DNA of 63,226 nt from an uncultured Alphaproteobacteria bacterium (GTDB taxonomy: Bacteria; Pseudomonadota; Alphaproteobacteria; HIMB59; GCA-002718135): assembly GCA_902511405.1 (NCBI GenBank), contig CABXEZ010000005.1, forward strand, positions 1-63,226, written 5' to 3'. This document shows, piece after piece, positions 27,611-36,522 of the stretch. Every line of letters begins with the position of its first letter. Position 1 is the first letter of the stretch. A program made the position numbers and the translations under genes. Under the pieces are notes generated by a model. It was not told the DNA's origin and searched no databases. It saw only the letters and a program-made list of their open reading frames with translations.

Positions 27611-28819
27611 TTAAAAGTTAGAGTAGATATAAGTATAAAACTCTCTCGCTAAATCAGGGTTTCCAAACAACACCTGAGTCATAATAGTTGCTGATAAATG
27701 TTTTTTATTATCAACTAAAAAATATGTTGAAGCAGCTCCAGCCCAACCAAATTCACCAACTGATCCTAGATTATTTTGTTTTGAAGGGTCTAGTAGAGTT
27801 CTGCAACCAAGCCCCCATCCATAAGCTTCTAAACCGTTGACATAATTTTCATCCTTTACAATACCTATAGTAGCAATTTCGATTGGAAAGAATTTGGGCT
27901 CTAAAAAATTAGTAGAAATTAATTTTAATGTTTGATCATTAAGAATTTGCTCTCCTTGTTCAGATTTCCCAAAATGCAACATTTTTGCAAAAATTGCATA
28001 ATCACTAAGACTAGAGAAAAGTCCATGACCTCCTCTTGCATAAGATTCAATATTTAGTGGGTATCCGTAATTTCCTATTTTTTGTGGATCAGAAATTAAT
28101 TCAGTTAATTTCATTTTTAATGGATCAAACTCATAAGATACCATCACGCGATTTTGATTTTCCTCAGAAACTGTAAATCCTGTATCTTTCATATTTAAAG
28201 GATTAAAAATTTTTTGTTGTAAAATATTTTGCAATGAGTCTCCACGAACAATCTCAATAATTCTTGCCAATACATCCATTGAAATAGAGTAACGCCAACT
28301 TGTATTTGGTTTAAAAAGCAGAGGTGCTTTAGCTAGAATTTTAATTTCTTGATCTAAAGAAGTTGTATCTGAATTAAATAATCTTAGTTGATCATATTCT
28401 TTACCAACAGGATCTGCTAAAAAATTATAGGAAAATCCTGCTGTATGCAAAAAAAGATCTTTTATTGTTGGGTATTCAGTAATTTTTTCTACATCTTCAA
28501 TATTCCCATTTTCTCTTTTCAAAACTTGTAAATCATTAAATTCTGGAAGGTATGCTGTAATAGGATCACTCAAATTAATTTTATTTTCTTCAATTAATTG
28601 CAAGGCTGCAACCGCTATTATCGGTTTCGTCATCGACCAAATTCTATAAAGAGAATTATCTAAAACCTTTTCTTGTGTTTCAATATTATTGAAACCATAT
28701 TTTCCAGAATATTGATTATTATCAATATTAATTTGCCATTGAATGCCTGGAAAAAAACCATCATCTACATACTTTGATAATAATTTATTTAATTCTTTGA
28801 TTTCTTTGATTTCTTTCAT
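27611..28819 (-). CDS. Beta-lactamase-family serine hydrolase
   Basis: A class C beta-lactamase/esterase-fold protein of about 402 residues. SxxK is SMTKP (near residue 66 of the chosen start) and the Tyr motif is in WRYSISMDVLARI. No signal peptide is seen, so it is probably a cytoplasmic esterase or amidase rather than a beta-lactamase. I start it at MKEIKEIKELNK (28819) because the longer frame to 28891 would overlap the divergent FAD-oxidase start and adds a non-conserved tail. The Lys/Glu repeat at its N-terminus comes from a repeated GAAATCAAA sequence. It is co-oriented with the DMT transporter gene. Confidence 0.83.
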   Translation of the reverse strand: MKEIKEIKELNKLLSKYVDDGFFPGIQWQINIDNNQYSGKYGFNNIETQEKVLDNSLYRIWSMTKPIIAVAALQLIEENKINLSDPITAYLPEFNDLQVLKRENGNIEDVEKITEYPTIKDLFLHTAGFSYNFLADPVGKEYDQLRLFNSDTTSLDQEIKILAKAPLLFKPNTSWRYSISMDVLARIIEIVRGDSLQNILQQKIFNPLNMKDTGFTVSEENQNRVMVSYEFDPLKMKLTELISDPQKIGNYGYPLNIESYARGGHGLFSSLSDYAIFAKMLHFGKSEQGEQILNDQTLKLISTNFLEPKFFPIEIATIGIVKDENYVNGLEAYGWGLGCRTLLDPSKQNNLGSVGEFGWAGAASTYFLVDNKKHLSATIMTQVLFGNPDLAREFYTYIYSNF

Positions 28820-28858
28820 TTCTTTTTTTGAAGTAGTTTGATAATTAGCTTCTATTAT

Positions 28859-30229
28859 ATGAAAAATAAAACTTTGCAAAACGAACTTCATGACTTACTC
28901 GGGGACCGTTTTTCTCAATCAATTTCAGTAAGAACTAATTATGCAGGAGGTGAAGATGTTTTTGATCCTATACTCTCAGAAGCTGTTGTTTTTCCTGAAA
29001 ATAATGAAGAAATATCTTCTATTGTAAAACTTTGTAATAGACACAAAGCTTCCATAATTCCTTTTGGAACAGGGACTTCTCTTGAAGGAAATGCTTTAGG
29101 GAATGTCGATGGTATTACATTATCGTTGGAAAAAATGAATAAAGTATTAAGTATTAATGAAGAAGATTTTGATTGCCGCGTTCAAGCTTATGTCACGCGT
29201 AAACAACTCAATGAAGAGTTAAAAAGCAAAGGAGTTTTTTTTCCTATTGATCCAGGTGCTGATGCTTCTCTTGGGGGGATGACAGCAACATCTGCTTCAG
29301 GTACCATGGCTGTAAGATATGGCACCATGCGAACAGTTGTTTCAGGATTAACTGTCATACTTGCTAATGGAGATATTATACAAACAGGAACAAGATCAAA
29401 AAAAACTGCAGCTGGTTATAATTTAACTAATTTATTTATTGGCTCAGAAGGAACATTAGGAATAATCTCAGAGATACAACTTCGTCTCAATCCAATTCCA
29501 GAGAGCATCATGAGTGCAATTTGTCAATTTGAGGATTTGGAGTCTGCAGTTTTAACTGCGCAACAAGTTATCCAGTACGGGATACCAATAGCACGAATAG
29601 AAATGCTTAATAAAGACCAAATGGATATAAGTATCAAATACTCAAGCTTAGAGAATTTAGAAATTAAACCAACTTTATTTTTTGAATTTCATGGTAGTGA
29701 AAATAGCAATAATGAATCAATTGAAATAGTTGAAACAATATCTAATGAAAATAATGGGAGTAAATTTACCTGGGCCAAAACTACCGAAGAAAGGAATAAA
29801 TTATGGCAGGCAAGACATGATGTTTATTACTCAGTTAAAGCTGAAAAAAATAATATAAAAGTTTACACGACTGATATTTGCGTACCTATTTCAAACCTTG
29901 TAGAAGCAATACAATTTGCCGAAACAGAAATTCAAAATTATGGATTAAGAGCTCCCATGGTTGGGCATGTTGGTGATGGTAATTTTCATGTCGCCATACA
30001 ATATGATCCAAAAGATAAAGATAGTTATAAAGTAATAAGAGAGTTTAGTGATAAGCTCATTCAAAAAGCACTTGATTTAGAAGGAACAATAACTGGTGAA
30101 CATGGTGTTGGAATTCATAAAAAAGAATATCTTGTCAAACAACATCCAGATAACTTACCTTACATGAAGTTAATTAAGAATAGTCTTGATCCTAATAATA
30201 TAATGAATCCGGGAAAAGTATTTGATTAG
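28859..30229 (+). CDS. FAD-linked D-2-hydroxyacid oxidase (GlcD / D-lactate dehydrogenase type)
   Basis: A flavoprotein of about 456 residues of the FAD-binding PCMH/oxidase C-terminal family. The FAD segment has PFGTGTSLEGNALG (about 69-82) and GGMTATSASGTMAVRYG. The C-terminal metal/substrate region has GHVGDGNFHVAI and GEHGVGIHKKEYL, ending NPGKVFD. I prefer the ATG at 28859 to one at 28838, which lies inside the probable divergent promoter. It oxidises glycolate or D-lactate-like acids to 2-oxoacids. No glcE/glcF partner follows, so a single-subunit D-lactate-dehydrogenase type is more likely. It could consume glycolate or lactate from the adjoining sugar-acid pathway. Confidence 0.85.
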   Translation: MKNKTLQNELHDLLGDRFSQSISVRTNYAGGEDVFDPILSEAVVFPENNEEISSIVKLCNRHKASIIPFGTGTSLEGNALGNVDGITLSLEKMNKVLSINEEDFDCRVQAYVTRKQLNEELKSKGVFFPIDPGADASLGGMTATSASGTMAVRYGTMRTVVSGLTVILANGDIIQTGTRSKKTAAGYNLTNLFIGSEGTLGIISEIQLRLNPIPESIMSAICQFEDLESAVLTAQQVIQYGIPIARIEMLNKDQMDISIKYSSLENLEIKPTLFFEFHGSENSNNESIEIVETISNENNGSKFTWAKTTEERNKLWQARHDVYYSVKAEKNNIKVYTTDICVPISNLVEAIQFAETEIQNYGLRAPMVGHVGDGNFHVAIQYDPKDKDSYKVIREFSDKLIQKALDLEGTITGEHGVGIHKKEYLVKQHPDNLPYMKLIKNSLDPNNIMNPGKVFD

Positions 30230-30231
30230 AA

Positions 30232-30972
30232 CTAATACGTAGCTCTTCCACCACTTAGATCAAAAACTGCACTTGTTGTATAAGAATTTTCTTCAGACAC
30301 TAACCACGATACCATAGATGCCAATTCATCAACTTTTAAAAACCTTCCTCTTGGTATCTTCGATAACATATAATCAATATGTTCTTGGCTGATTTGATCA
30401 AATATTTTGGTTTTAGCTGCTGCTGGTGTTACACAATTAACAGCAATATTCTTATCTGAAAGTTCCTTACCAAGTGATTTCGTAAGCGCAATTACACCTG
30501 CTTTAGCTGCACTATATGGCATTGCATTTGGATTTCCTTCTTTGCCTGCAATTGATGAAATATTAACAATTCTTCCATAATTTGCTTTTATCATATGGGG
30601 AACAACTGCTTTAGAGCAATAAAAAGTGCCACTTAAATCAATATCAATAACATTTTTCCAGTCCTGCAAAGGGTATTCCCATGTTTTAAAACTTGGACCA
30701 GCAATACCTGCGTTATTAACTAATATATCTATAGAGTTAAATTTTTTTAGTACTTCATTTGTTGTATTTTCAACATCTTCATATCTTGTAATATCAACTT
30801 GCATGATATGTGTGTTTTTAGGAAGAGATAAACTCTCCATCAAGCTCTGATCTTTATCCCATATTATTACTGTTGCACCTGACTCTGAAAATCTCTCTAC
30901 CATTGAAAACCCGAAACCTTGAGCACCGCCAGTGACAATCGCAACTCGGTTATTTAAATCTATTTTATTCAT
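30232..30972 (-). CDS. Short-chain dehydrogenase (probable sugar 1-dehydrogenase)
   Basis: An SDR of about 246 residues with TGGAQGFG, NNAG (DILVNNAGIAG), NISSIAGKEG and YSAAKAGVIALTKS. It ends in a degenerate DLSGGRATY tail. The start MNKIDLNNR (30972) lies 10 bp after the dehydratase stop. An in-frame upstream ATG would run back into that gene. Being next to a sugar-acid dehydratase and an SMP-30 lactonase, it is a good candidate for the aldose-to-lactone oxidation. A 2-keto-3-deoxy-acid dehydrogenase role is an alternative. It is the last gene of the long region E operon. Confidence 0.87.
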   Translation of the reverse strand: MNKIDLNNRVAIVTGGAQGFGFSMVERFSESGATVIIWDKDQSLMESLSLPKNTHIMQVDITRYEDVENTTNEVLKKFNSIDILVNNAGIAGPSFKTWEYPLQDWKNVIDIDLSGTFYCSKAVVPHMIKANYGRIVNISSIAGKEGNPNAMPYSAAKAGVIALTKSLGKELSDKNIAVNCVTPAAAKTKIFDQISQEHIDYMLSKIPRGRFLKVDELASMVSWLVSEENSYTTSAVFDLSGGRATY

Positions 30973-30982
30973 AATTATATTA

Positions 30983-32716
30983 TTAATGACTATGTCTTTT
31001 GACTTCTGAGCCTCTTTTGCCAACTAAGAAATCTAGATCAGCACCTTTATCTGCTTGCATCACATGATCAATATACATTTTTTGATATCCACTTTTTATT
31101 TTAGGTAAGACAGGTTGATATTCTTCTAACCTTTTAGTAATAATTTCATCTGATACGTCTAAATTTAATGTACCTTTATTGACATCAACCTCAATTAAAT
31201 CTCCATTTTGTACAGCTGCCAAAGGACCTTTTACTGCTGCCTCAGGAGATGTGTGGAGTATTACAGTACCATAAGCGGTACCACTCATTCTAGCATCAGA
31301 AATTCTAATCATATCACGAATTCCTTTTTTTAAAATTTTTTGAGGCAATCTCATATTTCCTACCTCTGCCATGCCAGGGTAACCTTTGGGTCCACAATTT
31401 TTAAGAACTAAAATAGAATTTTCATCAACGTCCAAATTTGGATCATCAATTTTATCATGAAATTCTTCCACACTTTCAAAAACAACTGCTTTACCTTTGT
31501 GTTGCATTAACTCGAGGCTTGCAGCAGATGGTTTTAAAATAGCACCATCAGGAGCTATGTTACCTTTTAATATTTTAATTCCACCTTCTTTAACCAAAGG
31601 TGACTCAAAATCTTTTATTACATCTTTATTCCAGCAATCAGCATTCTTGTTGTTTTCTTCGATCGTCTTGCCATTTACTGTTAAAGCATTTTTACTCAGT
31701 AAATTTTTATCTAAAAGTTGTTTTATAACAGCAGGCACACCTCCAGCATAATAAAAATCTTCCATTAAATATTTTCCAGACGGTTGAAGATTTACAAGTG
31801 TTGGAATATCCTTTCCAGATTTCTCCCAATCATCTAACGATAAATCTATTTCCAATCTTCCAGCAATAGCTGCAAGATGAATAACTGCATTTGTTGAACC
31901 ACCAATAGCTCCATTTACTTTAATTGCATTTTCAAAAGAATTTTTTGAAACAACTTTAGACATCGTTAAATTTTCTTTAACCATTTCAACAATTCTTTTT
32001 CCTGACATATGAGCTAGGGCGTAACGTCTTGCATCAACTGCTGGAATAGCTGCATTGTGAGGTAATGACATACCTAAAGCCTCAACCATACTTCCCATTG
32101 TAGATGCTGTACCCATAGTCATGCAATTACCTTTTGATCTACTCATAGAAATTTCAGCAGCTATAAAATCTTCTTCAGTAATTTTGCCTGCAGTAAGATC
32201 TGCATCCAATTGCCAAACTCCTGTACCCGAACCTATCTGTTCACCTCTATGGTGACCATTTAACATTGGTCCACCCGATACACCTATTGTTGGAATATCT
32301 ACACTAGCAGCTCCCATCATTAATGATGGAGTTGTCTTATCGCAACCCATCAAAAGAACTACTCCGTCCATTGGGTTGCCTCTAATAGCCTCTTCCACAT
32401 CCATACTTGCAAGGTTTCTAAAAAGCATTGCAGTTGGTCTTAAATTTGATTCACTTGCAGAAAAGACTGGAAATTCTAGAGGAAAACCTCCAGCTTCATA
32501 AACTCCTTTTTTTACAGACTCAGCAATTTCTCGAAAATGTCCATTACATGGTGTTAGTTCAGACCATGTATTGCAAATGCCTATAACTGGCCTTCCATCA
32601 AAAAGATGATTTGGATGTCCTTGATTACGCATCCAACCTCGATGAATAAATGTATCTCTTCGATGAGATTTAGAATTATACCAATCTGATGATCTATATT
32701 TCTTTTTATCTGCCAT
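30983..32716 (-). CDS. Sugar-acid dehydratase of the IlvD/Edd family (L-arabonate dehydratase-like)
   Basis: A 577-residue [Fe-S] dehydratase. Motifs include GICNTWSELTPCNGH (about 46-60), MGCDKTTPSLMMGAAS (about 123-138), SKGNCMTMGTASTM (near 192), GGSTNAVIHLAAIAGR and DARMSGTAYGTV. Conserved cysteines in the first three motifs are those expected to bind the cluster. The N-terminal RRDTFIHRGWMRNQG and C-terminal ADLDFLVGKRGSEV resemble L-arabonate dehydratase rather than biosynthetic IlvD. It converts an aldonate into a 2-keto-3-deoxy acid. It lies between the lactonase and SDR genes, so the three give the first three steps of an oxidative non-phosphorylating sugar pathway. Confidence 0.9.
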   Translation of the reverse strand: MADKKKYRSSDWYNSKSHRRDTFIHRGWMRNQGHPNHLFDGRPVIGICNTWSELTPCNGHFREIAESVKKGVYEAGGFPLEFPVFSASESNLRPTAMLFRNLASMDVEEAIRGNPMDGVVLLMGCDKTTPSLMMGAASVDIPTIGVSGGPMLNGHHRGEQIGSGTGVWQLDADLTAGKITEEDFIAAEISMSRSKGNCMTMGTASTMGSMVEALGMSLPHNAAIPAVDARRYALAHMSGKRIVEMVKENLTMSKVVSKNSFENAIKVNGAIGGSTNAVIHLAAIAGRLEIDLSLDDWEKSGKDIPTLVNLQPSGKYLMEDFYYAGGVPAVIKQLLDKNLLSKNALTVNGKTIEENNKNADCWNKDVIKDFESPLVKEGGIKILKGNIAPDGAILKPSAASLELMQHKGKAVVFESVEEFHDKIDDPNLDVDENSILVLKNCGPKGYPGMAEVGNMRLPQKILKKGIRDMIRISDARMSGTAYGTVILHTSPEAAVKGPLAAVQNGDLIEVDVNKGTLNLDVSDEIITKRLEEYQPVLPKIKSGYQKMYIDHVMQADKGADLDFLVGKRGSEVKRHSH

Positions 32717-32756
32717 AATTTTACTACTTTAACACAGAAAAGCTAGCTTGCAATAT

Positions 32757-33644
32757 TTAGCTTAATTCTAATTTAGATTTATTGTCTTCGATACCTTGAT
32801 AGTTTAAATTAATAGAAAATAAACTTCCATCCAAATTATTTTTATTATCATTGCTAGCAGTCGTAATGAATAGTGTTTTCATATCTTTTCCACCAAAAAC
32901 ACAATTAGTAATATTTTGAACAGGCATTTCAATTATTTGATCAACCTTACCACTTGGTGTGAATCTTACTATGCATGAGCCTCCCCAACGACAGTTCCAA
33001 ACACAACCATCTGTATCTATTGTGGAACCATCTGGATGACCTCTATCAAAAATAGCAAAATTTTTTTTATTGGAAAGCTCTCCACTTTCTAATTCAAAAT
33101 TATAACTAAGAATTGTTCCATTTAATGTATCTGTAAAATAAAAATTTTTATTGTCAGGACTCCACACAAATGTATTAGGAATACCTAAATCTTCTTCAAT
33201 TACAGAAATTTTTTTATTTGTATCTACTTTATATAATTTACCAATATTCTCTTTAAGAGGAATACCATACCCATTTTTATCGAAGTTGTTTTGCATAGTT
33301 CCGAACCAAAACCTACCTAAAGCATCAGAAGCACCATCATTAGATCGTGTCAGTGATTGTTGACTCTCAATATTGACAACACTTTCAAATTTTTTGTTAG
33401 ACGTATTAAATAATTTTAAACCATTAGTTGTGGCTAAAATTAATTCATTTTGAGATTTAACAGATGTGGCAGTAACGATCTCTGGTAGCTCAAAAATTTC
33501 TTTTTTATTCGAACTTAAATCTAATTTATATAATTTAGACTTATTACCAATGTCTAACCAGTATAAGTAATTATTTCTTGAAGAGTAGGTTATTCCTTCA
33601 CCGAGAGAATTGTTACACTCATCCAATAACTCAACTTTATTCAT
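32757..33644 (-). CDS. SMP-30/gluconolactonase-family sugar lactonase
   Basis: A 295-residue six-bladed propeller lactonase. Recognisable segments are SLGEGITYSSRNNYLYWLDI (N-terminal metal-ligand Glu in LGEG), SNDGASDALGRFWFGTM near residue 105, GIPNTFVWSPDNKNFYFTDT near 155 and HPDGSTIDTDGCVWNCRW near 200 with the catalytic Asp. The family hydrolyses aldonolactones with a divalent metal. It is 13 bp downstream of the sterol-desaturase-like gene and 40 bp upstream of the dehydratase gene, and fits as the second step of the pathway. Confidence 0.9.
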   Translation of the reverse strand: MNKVELLDECNNSLGEGITYSSRNNYLYWLDIGNKSKLYKLDLSSNKKEIFELPEIVTATSVKSQNELILATTNGLKLFNTSNKKFESVVNIESQQSLTRSNDGASDALGRFWFGTMQNNFDKNGYGIPLKENIGKLYKVDTNKKISVIEEDLGIPNTFVWSPDNKNFYFTDTLNGTILSYNFELESGELSNKKNFAIFDRGHPDGSTIDTDGCVWNCRWGGSCIVRFTPSGKVDQIIEMPVQNITNCVFGGKDMKTLFITTASNDNKNNLDGSLFSINLNYQGIEDNKSKLELS

Positions 33645-33657
33645 GAATTTTCAAAGA

Positions 33658-34665
33658 TTATAAGTAATGCGCTTTATCTTTAATTCGGGCCATTACTACT
33701 TTTGTCGCCTCATCAGATCCATCATGAAAAGTGCCCATCAATTTATCTATAAAACTTGTGTTACCTCCAGAGTAATTACACTCAAAATATTTATGATGAA
33801 TATAATGCATATAATCTCCAGTAGGAATTGACACACCATTTTTAAAAGTCATTTTTTCATAACCTGTGTGACCTGGTGTTGGGGCTAAACCAGCATGAAA
33901 AACATGATACATTGCTACCAGTGGATGGGAAGGGATAATCCAATGAATGAGTATTCCAGAAAAATATAAAATATGTTCAATTGGATGCATAGACATACCA
34001 GACCATGCTCCGGTATTTGTATTCCGATGATGCACTTTATGCGCTATTCTATAAAGAGGTCCCCAATGCAGCAATCTGTGTGCTAAATAAAAGTGTGCAT
34101 CTCTTATAAAAGGAACAAGAAAAAATAAAAAACAACAATATATGGGATACATCTCCCAGCTAACGTATGGAATTACTTGATTTGCAAAAGCCCAAAAAGT
34201 AATTACTTCGTAGGCTGTCCATAAAGGAATAGCACTGCAAAAAGTATAAAATAAATTATCTTTAGTTTGGTTATTAAATAAAAAAGTCGGATTATTTTCT
34301 TCTAGCGGTCTTGGGTTATATTTAAATGAAGTTCCTTGATTCTTAAATCTCAGGTGAAAAAAACCAGTCCATAGTAAGATAATTACTGCATTTCTAAAAA
34401 AAATGAAAGCTATCCAATCAACTTGAAATGTTTTCATTGTCTCTAAGGAAGGTGTAAGAAACAAATAAGTAAGAACAGTTATAAAACCAAAAACAAATGT
34501 CCATGGAAAAAATATTCCTGGGAATTTAAAAAAGTATTTTATGAATTTAAGTGGATTAAAAAAAATTGATTTAGGCGGATTTACTGCAATTGTTCCAAAA
34601 GGTTTCCAATGCCCTCTTTTGTCTCTGGTTCCAAAATTTTCATCATTTAAATTTTTATCACTCAT
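33658..34665 (-). CDS. Sterol desaturase / fatty-acid hydroxylase superfamily membrane protein
   Basis: A 335-residue integral membrane diiron protein with several hydrophobic helices. The histidine boxes of the fatty-acid hydroxylase superfamily are HLAHRLLHWGPLYRIAHKVHH (split as HxxxRxxH then HxxHH, around residues 190-212), HPIEHILYFSG, and HYIHHKYFECNYSGG near the C-terminus. These bind two irons for O2-dependent C-H oxidation. It overlaps no neighbour but sits 1 bp after the first PanB-like gene in the MocDEF-like cluster. Its presumed electron source is the MocE/MocF pair encoded upstream. The substrate is unknown; a lipid or a small polar molecule are both possible. Confidence 0.85.
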   Translation of the reverse strand: MSDKNLNDENFGTRDKRGHWKPFGTIAVNPPKSIFFNPLKFIKYFFKFPGIFFPWTFVFGFITVLTYLFLTPSLETMKTFQVDWIAFIFFRNAVIILLWTGFFHLRFKNQGTSFKYNPRPLEENNPTFLFNNQTKDNLFYTFCSAIPLWTAYEVITFWAFANQVIPYVSWEMYPIYCCFLFFLVPFIRDAHFYLAHRLLHWGPLYRIAHKVHHRNTNTGAWSGMSMHPIEHILYFSGILIHWIIPSHPLVAMYHVFHAGLAPTPGHTGYEKMTFKNGVSIPTGDYMHYIHHKYFECNYSGGNTSFIDKLMGTFHDGSDEATKVVMARIKDKAHYL

Positions 34666-34666
34666 T

Positions 34667-35500
34667 TTAACTTCTTTGTTCTAATTTATTTAAGAAAACA
34701 TCTAATTCATTTTCATTAATTTCAACAATATTTTTTTTCTCTGGAAAACTTCCAGAATGAACATCATCATAAAATTCTTGAAAAGCATTCTCTCTTTCTT
34801 GTTGTAATCTATCAAATTCTTGTTGAAAATCCCTATATTTTTTAGCATGTCGCGGAATATGACCTTTGGTTGTTCCCAATATGTCACACCCAAATACATA
34901 CTCAACATCACATCCAGGCCCACTACCCATAGACATAACTGTTGGTTTGACTTTTTTAGAAATTGCCTCTGCAATTTTATACGGAACGCACTCCATTTCA
35001 ATTGCAACACCGCCAGCATCCTGTATTTTTAAACATTGATCATAAATCCACATAGCTTCAGAGGCAGTTTTTCCAACAGCTACAAATCCTCCTGTCCAAG
35101 TTCTTTTTGGAGGCACTAAACCAACATGCCCTAAACAAGGAATACCCTCCTTATATAATTCTTTAATAAGATCGAACCTCGTATTACAATAAAGCATATC
35201 AAAACCATGCTCTAATATCTTAAAGGAAAACTTTTTTGCTTCATCTATTGTAGGTATAAGACTATCAGGAGCTCCGCAGTGCATAAAAGCCGTAGGTGCT
35301 GCTTCTCTCATTTTTATTAACTCATCAAACTTAGGATGGTCATCATCATTTTTGTATTCTCCGGCCACACCAGTTGCTAACATTTCGAAACCAACTTTAT
35401 CAGCAGCTAGAGCTTCTTCTATATTCTTAACAAGAATACATACTAACTTTTTTTTACCTTTAAAACTTTGTATATCTTTAACTGTTATTTTTTTTCTCAT
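34667..35500 (-). CDS. PanB-family (ketopantoate hydroxymethyltransferase-like) TIM barrel, divergent copy 1
   Basis: A 277-residue member of the phosphoenolpyruvate/pyruvate TIM-barrel group, closest in pattern to PanB. Shared blocks are GHVGLVPPKRTWTGGF (124-139), IEMECVP with the catalytic-type Glu170, MGSGPGCD and KGHIPRHAKKYRDF. By eye against E. coli PanB the Mg-binding aspartates (D45, D84) are replaced: the strands read MLATGVAG and AFMHCGAP. So it is probably not a pantothenate enzyme. Its genes alternate with MocD-like oxygenases. Possible roles are retro-aldol cleavage of the 2-keto-3-deoxy acid made by the dehydratase, or capture of formaldehyde as methylene-THF released by demethylation. 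Confidence 0.8.
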   Translation of the reverse strand: MRKKITVKDIQSFKGKKKLVCILVKNIEEALAADKVGFEMLATGVAGEYKNDDDHPKFDELIKMREAAPTAFMHCGAPDSLIPTIDEAKKFSFKILEHGFDMLYCNTRFDLIKELYKEGIPCLGHVGLVPPKRTWTGGFVAVGKTASEAMWIYDQCLKIQDAGGVAIEMECVPYKIAEAISKKVKPTVMSMGSGPGCDVEYVFGCDILGTTKGHIPRHAKKYRDFQQEFDRLQQERENAFQEFYDDVHSGSFPEKKNIVEINENELDVFLNKLEQRS

Positions 35501-35502
35501 AT

Positions 35503-36516
35503 CTAATTTGTAGTTGGTATTTTAACATCAATAAAGTAATTTTTATCTTTTGCTTGTTTAAAAATAGCTGGGATTATAGATTGATACGCATCTATAACAC
35601 CTCTTTTAGGAGGGGGCATTTGATCTTTAATTATTTTATGGAATTTTTTTAAATTATGACATGGTATTTTTGGAAAGATGTGATGTTCGATGTGATATTC
35701 CATATTAGAGTATAAAAAACTAAAAAAAGGATTTAAAATAACTGTACGAGTACTTTTTCGATGATCCTTCACATTATCAGCCAAACCTGCATGTTGTGTC
35801 ATCCCACAAATCATTAGGATAGTATTGCCATAGAATGCTGGCAAGATGATCATAATAATAGGTAGCCAAGAATTTAAAAATAAAGAAATTCCAATAATAA
35901 GTAACCATAGTGATACATAAATACGAGACATATTTATAACTTTATTAATTTCTTTTTTAGGGACAGTAATTATTACAACATTAGAAATAAGACCTAAAGA
36001 ATGTTTTATAATTTCAAAATGTGTGAAGTGTCTAACTTTTTGAATATTGATGATCGGTCCTAAAGGTAAAAAATTTAATAAAAATCTTATTGGCTCAGTT
36101 GGTCTTGGGCTATTATTTTCATAGTCGTAAACTTCTTCATGAGTAAAAATTGTGTAAGTGTGGTGATGAAAATGACTCCATTTCCATCTTACAGACTCAA
36201 AACCTCCTAAAAAAGAAGTAATCTCATAAAAAAATTTATTAATCTTTCTTGATTTAAAATATGTCTCATGATTAGTTTCGTGTTGGATGCTAATGATTTT
36301 ACAATAAAAGATATTTCCATAAAGTAAGATTGCAGGAATAAATAACCAAGATCCCCACGTTACTATAGAAAAATATCCTGATAATGAGAGAATAAAAATA
36401 AATAAAGAAATGTCAATTGCACCTTTTATATCTGAACGCTTAGATAAATCTTTTAAGATTTTTTTATCTATATCAGGTTTGTACCATTCATTTAGATCAA
36501 CATCACCAGCAAGCAT
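35503..36516 (-). CDS. MocD-like membrane diiron oxygenase / fatty-acid desaturase family, copy 1
   Basis: A 337-residue integral membrane protein of the fatty-acid desaturase/alkane hydroxylase group. The histidine boxes are HETNH (near 91), HFHHHTYTIF (near 115), TQHAGL with KDHRKSTRT, and EYHIEHHIFP (near 288), which together supply the eight-plus His ligands of a diiron centre. Four long hydrophobic helices flank them. The companion Rieske ferredoxin and reductase match the MocDEF set that oxidises the rhizopine 3-O-methyl-scyllo-inosamine in rhizobia. O-demethylation or hydroxylation of a sugar-like compound is therefore suggested. A plain lipid desaturase is the main alternative. It lies 2 and 6 bp from the PanB-like genes. 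Confidence 0.84.
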   Translation of the reverse strand: MLAGDVDLNEWYKPDIDKKILKDLSKRSDIKGAIDISLFIFILSLSGYFSIVTWGSWLFIPAILLYGNIFYCKIISIQHETNHETYFKSRKINKFFYEITSFLGGFESVRWKWSHFHHHTYTIFTHEEVYDYENNSPRPTEPIRFLLNFLPLGPIINIQKVRHFTHFEIIKHSLGLISNVVIITVPKKEINKVINMSRIYVSLWLLIIGISLFLNSWLPIIMIILPAFYGNTILMICGMTQHAGLADNVKDHRKSTRTVILNPFFSFLYSNMEYHIEHHIFPKIPCHNLKKFHKIIKDQMPPPKRGVIDAYQSIIPAIFKQAKDKNYFIDVKIPTTN

Positions 36517-36522
36517 TTACAA

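Noticed and set aside
28820-28891. Longer N-terminus for the serine hydrolase at 27611.
   Set aside because: It would overlap the divergent FAD-oxidase start and adds residues with no family counterpart.
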